Source: Muricauda sp. SCSIO 64092 (GTDB lineage: Bacteria; Bacteroidota; Bacteroidia; Flavobacteriales; Flavobacteriaceae). Taken from it: DNA of 64,000 bases. The stretch covers positions 4,664,501-4,728,500 of the forward strand of contig NZ_CP095413.1 of the NCBI RefSeq assembly GCF_023016285.1. The letters run 5' to 3'. Below the pieces are notes generated by a model. It did not search any database. It was not told where the DNA came from and was given only the letters and a program-made list of their open reading frames with translations. Made by a program: the position numbers and the translations under genes. Positions within the stretch are counted from its first letter, which is position 1. Every line of letters starts with the position of its first letter. Of the stretch, positions 43,511 through 51,463 are shown in pieces.

Positions 43511-45316
43511 GTTTAAAAAGCCAAATTCCGTATACCACTTGCTCAAAACATATAGCTTCCAAATGTTAGCGGTATGATCTTCAATTTCGTTCATATGTTC
43601 CTCATACATTTTTTTGAATACAGGAATGTTCAAGTTGGGAACCTTTGAGAGAAAAGTATCGTTTAAAGCACCATCGAACTCCTGTCTTAATTCCTTTCGC
43701 ATCCACTTTCCGATTGGTACGGCAAAACCTTTTTTAGGTTGATCAAAGATACTTTCCGGAATATATTCGTTCAGAATATCCCGTAATATCTTTTTCTGTC
43801 TACCTTTCTGGTAGCGAAATGACATGGGTAGGTTTCTTGCATATTCTATTACCCTGTAATCTAGAAAAGGACTTCTAACTTCTACAGAATAGGCCATGCT
43901 GGCTCGATCCACTTTAACGTTGCTATCATTTTCCAACCAGAGCTTTATGTTTAAATCAGCAGCCTTTTGCAAAAAAATTGTGGACCATTTTTTGAAGCCT
44001 TGGTAATGCTTCATCCAATCTTGTTTTCTTTCCTTCAATAAGAGCCCCTTTCTGGAAAAAATGTTTTCAATAAAATCATTTCTGGTTTTTGTATTTAAAG
44101 CATTCCTTACCCTATGGGAGTTTTGACCTATTAGATTAAGGAAAAAAGGACGACTTAAAAACTTCCTAAGAAAGTACGGTAGGTCTATTATTCTTTTATT
44201 GCGGATCAAAGAGTCGAAATAAGTATACCCAATAAAGCTTTCATCCCCACCGTCACCCGATAGGGCCACCGTAACATGCTCCTTGGTCACGGAGTTCAAC
44301 AATAAGGAAGGTAGTGCAGAGCTATCACCAAAGGGCTCATCATAGATTTTGGTCAGTTGGGGAATAAGGGCGATTACATCTTCAATTTTGCAAATGGTCG
44401 TTTTGTGATTGGTATCCAGGATTTTCGAATAGTGTTCTGCAATTTTGCTCTCGTCATACCTCTTTTCGTCAAACCCAATAGAAAATGTATTTATTTTTGA
44501 TTCAGATACTTCCGTTGCAATACTGGTCACCAGGGCCGAATCTATCCCCCCGGATAAAAAAGAACCAATGGGAACGTCCGATTGAAGTCGAATTTTCACC
44601 GCATCCCTTAAAAGATCGTGTAATTCACTCTTGGCCTGTTCGTAGGATATATTTTTGATATCCACCTTTTGTAGGTTCCAGTATTCTTTAATTTCAAGGG
44701 TGTTCTCATTGAGATCCAGAATCATGAAGTTCCCCGGAGGAAGTTTGGAAACCTCGTTTACAATAGTATAGGGACTTGGTACAAACATGCAGTCCAAAAA
44801 CATGGAAACTGCTTCGGCATTTACGGTCTTTCCTTTTAATAACGGTTTTATTTGGCTACAAATCTCAAACTTCCCTTCGTTCCAATAATAATAAAACGGT
44901 TTCACTCCAATTCTGTCCCTTGCAGAAAAAACTACATTTTTATCCGTATCATAAATGGAAAAGGCATACATTCCATTGATTTTTTGAAGCAACCCTTCCT
45001 TCCAAGCTTTGTATCCCAATAATAAAACTTCTGTATCGCTTTGGGTCTTGAATTCATATCCAAGATCGGACAATTCTTCCCGAAGTGGCACATAATTATA
45101 GATTTCCCCATTAAAAACAATATGGAGATTTTCATGAACCATGGGTTGATTGGACCTTGGATCCAGATCCAGGATAGCTAACCTGAGGTGTCCTAGTGTA
45201 AGATCGTTCACTTTTTCAATTCCAGTAAAATCAGGACCTCGATAAACAATGGAATTCAGTTTTTCCTCGACTTCACTTGTATCATATGGGATGTTGGTGA
45301 TATATATTCCGCACAT
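43508..45316 (-). CDS. AsnB-type glutamine-dependent amidotransferase (asparagine synthase family), copy 2
   Basis: A 602-residue protein with MCGIYIT (Cys2), YRGPDFTG, FNGEIYNY and, in the synthase domain, SGGIDS at 255-260 and LSGDGGDESFIGYTYF. Catalytic residues look intact. It is clearly diverged from copy 1 (21469-23379), so this is not a recent duplication. It is the last gene of a four-gene minus block with a PglC-like transferase, an aminotransferase and a GT4 gene. Amidation of a uronic or other carboxyl sugar is the favoured inference; plain asparagine synthesis remains possible. Confidence 0.88.
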   Translation of the reverse strand: MCGIYITNIPYDTSEVEEKLNSIVYRGPDFTGIEKVNDLTLGHLRLAILDLDPRSNQPMVHENLHIVFNGEIYNYVPLREELSDLGYEFKTQSDTEVLLLGYKAWKEGLLQKINGMYAFSIYDTDKNVVFSARDRIGVKPFYYYWNEGKFEICSQIKPLLKGKTVNAEAVSMFLDCMFVPSPYTIVNEVSKLPPGNFMILDLNENTLEIKEYWNLQKVDIKNISYEQAKSELHDLLRDAVKIRLQSDVPIGSFLSGGIDSALVTSIATEVSESKINTFSIGFDEKRYDESKIAEHYSKILDTNHKTTICKIEDVIALIPQLTKIYDEPFGDSSALPSLLLNSVTKEHVTVALSGDGGDESFIGYTYFDSLIRNKRIIDLPYFLRKFLSRPFFLNLIGQNSHRVRNALNTKTRNDFIENIFSRKGLLLKERKQDWMKHYQGFKKWSTIFLQKAADLNIKLWLENDSNVKVDRASMAYSVEVRSPFLDYRVIEYARNLPMSFRYQKGRQKKILRDILNEYIPESIFDQPKKGFAVPIGKWMRKELRQEFDGALNDTFLSKVPNLNIPVFKKMYEEHMNEIEDHTANIWKLYVLSKWYTEFGFLN

Positions 45317-45378
45317 GGACTAATTTGATTAAAAATGTGTTTTACTACTACTGTTTTAATTTCCCGAGCTGCACTATT

Positions 45379-45969
45379 TTATCGTAACAAAATGGCATAA
45401 AACGTCTGTAAGATAATGGACACATCAACAAAAAAACTTTTTTTGTTGATGTATTCCTTGTTCAGTTCCAGCTTTTTGGGAAGGATATCCGAAATGTATT
45501 TTTCTTCAGGATTTTTAGCGGCTTTGAGCATTTCATTTTCATTTCTAAAGTGGATGGAGGCATAATCTGTAATCCCTGGTTTTACCGAAAAAATTATTTT
45601 ATCATCTTGCGAATATAGTTCGGTGTACTTTCGTACTTCGGGCCGCGGTCCTACCAAACTCATGTCACCAAGAAGGACATTGAACAATTGGGGAAGTTCG
45701 TCCAATTTTAATTTCCTGAGGTATACTCCCACTGATGTAACACGGCTATCCCGGTTCCCAACGGTTAAGAGCCCCTTTTTATCCGAACCAACATGCATAG
45801 TTCTGAATTTTAAGATTTTGAAATCCTTTTCATGTAGACCAACACGTGTTTGCTTGAAGAAAATAGGTCCTTTTGATGTTACCTTGATCAGAAAGGCAAT
45901 TATAAGCAATAATGGGGATAGGATGCATATACCGAGCAGGGCACTACCGAAATCAAAAATTGCTTTCAT
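45379..45969 (-). CDS. PglC-like initiating phosphoglycosyl transferase
   Basis: A 196-residue monotopic sugar transferase: one N-terminal re-entrant helix (FDFGSALLGICILSPLLLIIAFLIK), then GPIFFKQTRVGLHEKDFKILKFRTM and KLDELPQLFNVLLGDMSLVGPRPEV with the Asp-Glu catalytic pair. It transfers a sugar 1-phosphate from a UDP-sugar to undecaprenyl phosphate, the first step of repeat-unit assembly. The small size matches PglC (UDP-diNAcBac) rather than the large WbaP/WcaJ type. The ATG of this gene overlaps the aminotransferase stop by 4 bp, coupling sugar synthesis to chain initiation. Confidence 0.9.
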   Translation of the reverse strand: MKAIFDFGSALLGICILSPLLLIIAFLIKVTSKGPIFFKQTRVGLHEKDFKILKFRTMHVGSDKKGLLTVGNRDSRVTSVGVYLRKLKLDELPQLFNVLLGDMSLVGPRPEVRKYTELYSQDDKIIFSVKPGITDYASIHFRNENEMLKAAKNPEEKYISDILPKKLELNKEYINKKSFFVDVSIILQTFYAILLR

Positions 45970-47174
45970 CCCATTACTTTTTCTACAGCAAGACTGACAT
46001 TGTCCATAACATACTGAAGCTGTTGATCGGTTAGTTGTGGATAAATGGGCAGGGAAATCTCATTTTTGAATTGCTCATATGCCATTGGATAATCCTCGAT
46101 TGCATACTTCATGTCCTTAAATAAGCTTAACAAAGGAAGGGGCTGAAAATGAACGTTTACAGCAACTCCCGTTTTGGATATTTCTTCAATAATTGAGTCC
46201 CTTTGACTTTCAGAGGCCCCTTTTATTCGAAGTGCATAGAGATGACAGGACGAAACGGATCCATTATCTTGGTATGGAGGTAATATGGCCCATTCCTTGT
46301 TTTTGAAAAACGAGTTGTAGGCTTCAAAGATTTGCACCCTTTTAGGCAAGATTTCTTTTGTGTAGTCCTCTATTTGACCTAAGCCTATGGCAGCAAGGAC
46401 ATCTGGCATATTTATTTTTAACCCCGGATAGATGATGTCATATTTCCATGCTCCAGCCTTGGATTTGGTAAAGGCGTCCTTGGTCTGGCCATTTAACGAG
46501 TAACACCTTAGTAGGCCATATAGTTCAGCATTATCAAAGGGTTCGGGAAGGTTGAGGCAGATGGCTCCTCCTTCTGCAGTTGTCACATTTTTTACCGCAT
46601 GCAATGAAAAGATGGTAATATCGGTCAGGACACCGACCTCGGTACCCTTGTAGGTAGCCCCAATGGAATGTGCTGCATCCGAGATTACCATAATACGGCC
46701 CAACTTTGCTTGGATGTCGTTTGAGGGTCTGTATAGGGATTGATGTTTTCGTGTCAAACGATTTATTTCATCATAATTGCATGGCCACCCCGCAATATCT
46801 ACGGGCATGATGACTTTGGTGTTTTTGGTAATGGCATTTTCTATGGCCTCGACCGAGATATTAAAATCGTCATTAACGTCCACGAGAACAGGTTTGGCAC
46901 CGGCATGTATAACTGCCAGGGCAGTTGCAGAATACGTATATGCTGGTATAATAACTTCATCGTTAGGTCCCAATCCAAGCCATTTTAGGATAAGTAATGC
47001 ACCCGAAGTCCAAGAATTTACACATAGGACGCTAGGTGCTCCGGTTAAATCCGAAATATGATTTTCCAATGACTTTACTTTTGGACCCGTTGTAATCCAA
47101 CCGGATTCCAAAGATTCGAGTACCTCTTTTTTTACGGATTCATTAATGAACGGTGGTGAAAACGGTATGGTCAT
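45966..47174 (-). CDS. DegT/DnrJ/EryC1/StrS-family sugar aminotransferase
   Basis: A 402-residue PLP enzyme: IPAYTYSATALAVIHAGAKPVLVDV, ISDAAHSIGATYKG, and the PLP-binding Lys195 in FSLHAVKNVTTAEGGAI. It should aminate a 4-keto nucleotide sugar, most likely the product of the dehydratase at 48692 (PglE-like role). Length is near the family norm. It is coupled by 4-bp ATGA overlaps on both sides to the GT4 and PglC-like genes. No PglD-type N-acetyltransferase lies next to it. Confidence 0.88.
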   Translation of the reverse strand: MTIPFSPPFINESVKKEVLESLESGWITTGPKVKSLENHISDLTGAPSVLCVNSWTSGALLILKWLGLGPNDEVIIPAYTYSATALAVIHAGAKPVLVDVNDDFNISVEAIENAITKNTKVIMPVDIAGWPCNYDEINRLTRKHQSLYRPSNDIQAKLGRIMVISDAAHSIGATYKGTEVGVLTDITIFSLHAVKNVTTAEGGAICLNLPEPFDNAELYGLLRCYSLNGQTKDAFTKSKAGAWKYDIIYPGLKINMPDVLAAIGLGQIEDYTKEILPKRVQIFEAYNSFFKNKEWAILPPYQDNGSVSSCHLYALRIKGASESQRDSIIEEISKTGVAVNVHFQPLPLLSLFKDMKYAIEDYPMAYEQFKNEISLPIYPQLTDQQLQYVMDNVSLAVEKVMG

Positions 47175-48262
47175 ATTAAATTTCTATAGAGATTGATGTA
47201 GTTTTTACTAATTACGGAAAGGCTGTATAATTCTACATTGCTAAGTGCATTCTTGGAAAGCGTGTTGCACAAAACCTTATCTTTAAATAACCTTATTATT
47301 GCATTTGCCAGGGCTTGGGAGTCCTGAATAGGTACGATCAAAGCTTCCTTCATATGTCTGGCAATATCCCTAACACCGGGAACATCGGTAGTTACCAGTG
47401 GCAATCCAACTGCCGAGGCCTCCAATAAGACCCTCGCAAACCCTTCCCTGTAAAATGTTGGCAACGCAAAAACATGGGATTTCTTAAGCAAGTCCGTGAT
47501 ATCTTTTCGCTCTCCCAACCACTCTACATACGCACTGTATTGGTCAAGGATTTTTTCATTAAGCCTAGTCGTGTCTTCCTCTAGGGGACCCACAAGCATA
47601 AATCTTATCTTGTAGCCCATTTCGGAACAGATTTTTGCCGCCTCTAGGTAATTCACTATACCTTTTTCATAAATTAATCTTGACACACATATAACGGTGA
47701 ATACTTTACCATTCCTGGGTGCTATGTCCTTAATGTCCCCAAGAGGGATTCCGCTTCCGTATATCATGGAATGATTGGAAGCCGTGATCAGTCTATTCTT
47801 TAAAAAAATGTCCCGATCCTCAATATTTTGAAAAGTGGTGTGTTGCACCTTATTGCGAACAATGAAATGAAGTAGGACATACAAAAAACGGCCAGGTAAA
47901 CTTTTAAGGTTTTGATTGATGAATACTTTACCAAGGCCAGTGATGGTTCGCACAATGATTACCTTTTTACCAAATAGGGACAGCGGTACTAAAAAGGCCG
48001 GTTTGGTATCAAAAGTTTGAATAAGGTCAAAATCGTTTTCCCTGACAATTTTCCTGTATTCAAATACCGTTTTTATATCTGAAACAACATTTAAGCTTCG
48101 CTTTAAAGAGTATTTAATAAAGTTGATGTCCTCGGGATAGTTGTAATCCTTAGTGCCCAAAATGGTCACTTTAAAATTATCGTGAAGCAGTTTCTTTGAT
48201 AAATCAATTCTCTTATGGGCATCTTCTCCACCAACCAAACAAATATGGATGCGTTTACTCAT
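47171..48262 (-). CDS. family 4 glycosyltransferase (PglA-like position)
   Basis: A 363-residue GT4 enzyme with ICLVGGEDAHKRIDLSKKLL, TRTITGLGKVFINQ-type membrane-proximal segment, TVICVSRLIYEKGIVNYLEAA and PTFYREGFARVLLEASAVGLPLVTTDVPGVRDI. The IYEKGI and REGFARVLLEA blocks are typical of the PglA/WbnK group that adds the second sugar onto Und-PP-linked amino sugars. It is the first gene of the minus block 48262 to 43508 and lies next to the PglC-like transferase, supporting that step; the donor is unproven. Confidence 0.87.
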   Translation of the reverse strand: MSKRIHICLVGGEDAHKRIDLSKKLLHDNFKVTILGTKDYNYPEDINFIKYSLKRSLNVVSDIKTVFEYRKIVRENDFDLIQTFDTKPAFLVPLSLFGKKVIIVRTITGLGKVFINQNLKSLPGRFLYVLLHFIVRNKVQHTTFQNIEDRDIFLKNRLITASNHSMIYGSGIPLGDIKDIAPRNGKVFTVICVSRLIYEKGIVNYLEAAKICSEMGYKIRFMLVGPLEEDTTRLNEKILDQYSAYVEWLGERKDITDLLKKSHVFALPTFYREGFARVLLEASAVGLPLVTTDVPGVRDIARHMKEALIVPIQDSQALANAIIRLFKDKVLCNTLSKNALSNVELYSLSVISKNYINLYRNLI

Positions 48263-48281
48263 GCAAAATTCATTTACGGGC

Positions 48282-48289
48282 CAAATTTA
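48282..48289 (-). promoter_or_regulatory. -7 element for the GT4-aminotransferase-PglC-AsnB block
   Basis: TAAATTTG on the minus strand is an exact TAnnTTTG match 19 bp upstream of the GT4 ATG. A TTG at 48308-48306 gives 16-bp spacing, slightly short. Initiation here would leave a leader of only about a dozen bases. Confidence 0.35.
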
Positions 48290-48601
48290 AATTTTAGCTA
48301 TTACACAACTGGGAGTTTTTAGGATTATTGTCAAGGTTTTGGCTGAACTTCACGGAATATCAGTTGAAACGAACATCATTTGGTGCAGAAACGGTTTGGA
48401 ACATAGTGGGATTTTGTCATAATCCATTCATACTTGTATCAAAAGTTTGACTGGGAATTGCTTGCTGGCCCATATGGTTTGCGCTGTTGCTCAAAAACAA
48501 GGTGCTTTTTGAATACTTGTTATTGCAAATCACTTCAGCGGATTTAAGAACAATTTGAGCGAATTATTTCCCCAAAAATCCCCTTCGCATTGGCAAATAA
48601 G
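48290..48601. other. divergent intergenic region without visible gene
   Basis: About 310 bases between the divergent capsule blocks. No open frame of coding character and no terminator were seen. It must carry the control region for both directions; the only clear elements are the -7 boxes and palindrome annotated separately. Confidence 0.55.
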
Positions 48602-48609
48602 TATTTTTG
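48602..48609 (+). promoter_or_regulatory. -7 element for the dehydratase-wza-wzc block
   Basis: TATTTTTG matches TAnnTTTG exactly, 82 bp before ATG 48692. The predicted transcription start would fall about ten bases before the palindrome at 48630. No TTG at ideal -33 spacing. Confidence 0.4.
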
Positions 48610-48629
48610 GTCTGCGAAACATCAAAAAC

Positions 48630-48645
48630 CTTAGGTTAACCTAAG
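48630..48645. promoter_or_regulatory. 16-bp perfect palindrome, candidate operator
   Basis: CTTAGGTTAACCTAAG is a perfect two-fold symmetric site with no spacer, placed just after the -7 element and 46 bp before the dehydratase ATG. Dyads of this size in a leader are typical of dimeric repressor sites. I do not recognise the cognate regulator, and none is encoded nearby. Confidence 0.45.
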
Positions 48646-48691
48646 ATAACCAAGAGAAGTTCTAAATAACTATATCTAAACCCCAACCATC

Positions 48692-50638
48692 ATGATAAAG
48701 AATTACATGACCAATACGGTTTTCAGGTATGCTTCCAAATGGCTTGTGCTGGGAATAGATTTGATCATTGTAGGCCTGTCATTTGCCCTCTCTTACTTTG
48801 TACGATTTAACTTAACCCTAAACTTTGATGTTGACAAGTTATTGATACAATTGCCCTTGGTGCTTGTTTTTGCACTAATGTCTTTCATCTTTACCAAATC
48901 TTACAAGGGAGTAGTAAGGCATACCGGGGTTAGGGATGTGTATAACTTGTTCAATGCAATTTGTCTCCTTAGTATTCTTTTGGTCTTCATGGTAATTTTA
49001 AACAAGAAATTCTACTTGATAGATGATTTTACCATTCCTTTATCCATTATCATTATTCACAGTTTAATAAGTTTTGTTTTTCTTACCTCTTCCAGATATA
49101 TTTTTAAAACGCTTTATTACAATCTTGTAAATAGCCTACAAGTCAAGGCTTCCAAAAACATTTTAATTTATGGTACGGGAGAATCGGGGATACTAACGCA
49201 TAATGCCTTGACCAACCATAGTAAAAACAATATAAAGGTCGTTGGCTACATTACAAGTGATAAGCGGAAAATAGGGAAGAATATAAATGGTGTGACCGTA
49301 TTTGGGGAAGAAGTTTTGGAAGAGAATTTTATTCTTGAAAAGGATATTACCGAAATTATTTTTTCTGAGCAGGACATAGATCACAATAGATTACGTCAGT
49401 TGGTCGAAAGTCTTGTTGATTTTCCGGTTCTTGCCAAAATTGTTCCACCTGTTGAACATTGGATAGATGGCGAATTAAAAGTCTCACAGATAAAACAGGT
49501 TCAAATAGAGGATTTATTGAACAGGCTACCCATTTCGATAAAGAATTCCAAGATTTCTGATGAGCTCAAGGATAAGATAGTCCTTGTTACGGGGGGAGCA
49601 GGTTCAATAGGGAGTGAAATTGTTAGACAAATCTGTACGTACGAATATAAATCCTTGATAATTATTGATCAAGCCGAGTCCGCACTATATGATTTGCAGC
49701 AGGAATTGAAACAGAATGGTCATCACAATTTTGTTTCAATAGTGGGGGATATAAGGGATAAAAATAGAATCAATCTTATTTTTCAGGAATACAAACCAAA
49801 TCTTGTATTTCATGCGGCGGCTTATAAACATGTTCCATTAATGGAATACAATTCCTACGAGGCAATTAAAATAAATGTGGCCGGAACCAAAACACTGGTA
49901 GATCTGGCGCTGCATCATGAAGTGGACAAGTTTGTTTTTGTTTCTACCGACAAGGCAGTTAATCCAACCAATGTAATGGGGGCAACCAAACGGATAGCGG
50001 AGATGTACATTAGTTGCATGCAACAAAAGAATTCTACCAAGTTTATTACCACTAGATTTGGCAATGTTCTTGGGTCTAATGGTTCCGTAATACCGTTGTT
50101 CAAAAAACAGATAGAAAAAGGAGGACCACTTACCTTGACCCATAAGGAGGTTACTCGTTATTTTATGACCATTCCAGAAGCTTCCCAACTGGTTTTGGAG
50201 GCAGGTGCAATGGGTGATGGGGGAGAAATATTTATTTTTGATATGGGTAAATCAATCAAGATTTATGATTTGGCCAAGAATATGATAAAGCTTTCAGGGC
50301 TTAGATATCCTGAAGATATCAATATCAAGATAACCGGGTTAAGGCCTGGAGAAAAACTATATGAGGAGCTTTTGGCCAATGGGGAAAATACGCTTCCAAC
50401 ATATCATAAAAAAATAATGATAAGTAAGGTCAGGGAATTGGATTATGCCAAGGTGAGATCTAAAATAGATGAGCTTTGTTTGACCAACATGTTCTTTAAT
50501 GGGGACACCATAAAAATCATGAAAGAAATTGTACCGGAATATATCTCCAAAAATTCCAAATTTTGTGAATTGGATACTGACCAAAAGGAAATAGTTGCTG
50601 AGGATAATAAATTAGAGAAACAGGTTTGGCAATCTTAA
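48692..50638 (+). CDS. membrane-bound UDP-GlcNAc 4,6-dehydratase (PglF/WbpM-like)
   Basis: A 648-residue protein with four N-terminal membrane helices (about 17-140), a CoA-binding-like Rossmann segment (NILIYGTGESGILTH) and a C-terminal SDR dehydratase: VTGGAGSIGSEI at 299-310, AAAYKHVPLME, and STDKAVNPTNVMGATKR, where Met replaces the usual Tyr of the SDR triad, as is known for WbpM/PglF-type 4,6-dehydratases. It should make UDP-4-keto-6-deoxy-GlcNAc for the aminotransferase at 45966. It is the first gene of the plus block with wza and wzc. Confidence 0.9.
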   Translation: MIKNYMTNTVFRYASKWLVLGIDLIIVGLSFALSYFVRFNLTLNFDVDKLLIQLPLVLVFALMSFIFTKSYKGVVRHTGVRDVYNLFNAICLLSILLVFMVILNKKFYLIDDFTIPLSIIIIHSLISFVFLTSSRYIFKTLYYNLVNSLQVKASKNILIYGTGESGILTHNALTNHSKNNIKVVGYITSDKRKIGKNINGVTVFGEEVLEENFILEKDITEIIFSEQDIDHNRLRQLVESLVDFPVLAKIVPPVEHWIDGELKVSQIKQVQIEDLLNRLPISIKNSKISDELKDKIVLVTGGAGSIGSEIVRQICTYEYKSLIIIDQAESALYDLQQELKQNGHHNFVSIVGDIRDKNRINLIFQEYKPNLVFHAAAYKHVPLMEYNSYEAIKINVAGTKTLVDLALHHEVDKFVFVSTDKAVNPTNVMGATKRIAEMYISCMQQKNSTKFITTRFGNVLGSNGSVIPLFKKQIEKGGPLTLTHKEVTRYFMTIPEASQLVLEAGAMGDGGEIFIFDMGKSIKIYDLAKNMIKLSGLRYPEDINIKITGLRPGEKLYEELLANGENTLPTYHKKIMISKVRELDYAKVRSKIDELCLTNMFFNGDTIKIMKEIVPEYISKNSKFCELDTDQKEIVAEDNKLEKQVWQS

Positions 50639-50669
50639 TTTTTACTACACTTGTAAAAAAAAGCCCATT

Positions 50670-51443
50670 ATGCATTTATTGAGATTATCCCGCAACTTTG
50701 GTTTATTACTTGTTGTAAGCATGTTATTCTTTTCATGCGGTTCCAAAAAAGATGTAGTTTATTTTCAGGATGCCAAAAAATTTGAAACCTTGGTGGATGA
50801 CAATATCTCTTTGACAAAATTCAAGGTAGATGATGTTATCAGCATACACGTGTCTACATTGGACTCGGAAGCAAGTGCTCCTTTCAACCTTTTTCGTGGA
50901 TCGGGTCAAGGAGGATTTGCGCAGGAACAAGTAGACTATATCGTGGATAAAAAAGGTGAAATAGATTTTCCAGTAGTTGGTAAGTTGAAAATAGAAGGAT
51001 TATCGCCTGAAAAGCTGCGACTTTTATTGAGGGACAAACTCAATGAATATCTAAAGAACCCTATTATTAATATCAGGTTGAAAAACTTTACGGTCACCGT
51101 TCTGGGTGAGGTAAATAGACCTGGAACCTATCAAGTCAATGGAGAGCAGATCACCATTCTGGAGGCTATTGGCCTGGCGGGTGACCTAACGATTAAGGGT
51201 ATGCGGGATAATGTTTTGGTAATCAGGGATTTTAACGGCGCAAAAGTCTATGAAAGAATAGATTTGACAAGTAAAAATGCGATGAAATCCCAAGTGTACT
51301 ACCTTACTCAAAATGACGTTGTTTATGTAGAACCGAACCAGTCTGCCGTTACCTCGTCAACACTTGATAATAGGGCATCCATAGCAATTTCCATAATCTC
51401 CTTACTTGTTACTTCAACAGTAGTTATCTTGACAAGAAATTAA
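50670..51443 (+). CDS. wza: Wza-like polysaccharide export lipoprotein
   Basis: A 257-residue lipoprotein (LLVVSMLFFSC lipobox). It has the polysaccharide export domain (FKVDDVISIHVSTLDSEASAPFN), an SLBB domain (VTVLGEVNRPGTYQVNGEQITILEAIGLAGDLTIKG) and a C-terminal hydrophobic helix (IAISIISLLVTSTVVIL). Shorter than E. coli Wza (about 380 residues), as usual in Bacteroidota. It forms the outer-membrane export channel with the Wzc-like kinase 20 bp downstream. Confidence 0.9.
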   Translation: MHLLRLSRNFGLLLVVSMLFFSCGSKKDVVYFQDAKKFETLVDDNISLTKFKVDDVISIHVSTLDSEASAPFNLFRGSGQGGFAQEQVDYIVDKKGEIDFPVVGKLKIEGLSPEKLRLLLRDKLNEYLKNPIINIRLKNFTVTVLGEVNRPGTYQVNGEQITILEAIGLAGDLTIKGMRDNVLVIRDFNGAKVYERIDLTSKNAMKSQVYYLTQNDVVYVEPNQSAVTSSTLDNRASIAISIISLLVTSTVVILTRN

Positions 51444-51463
51444 TTTAAGTCTTATAAACGAAA

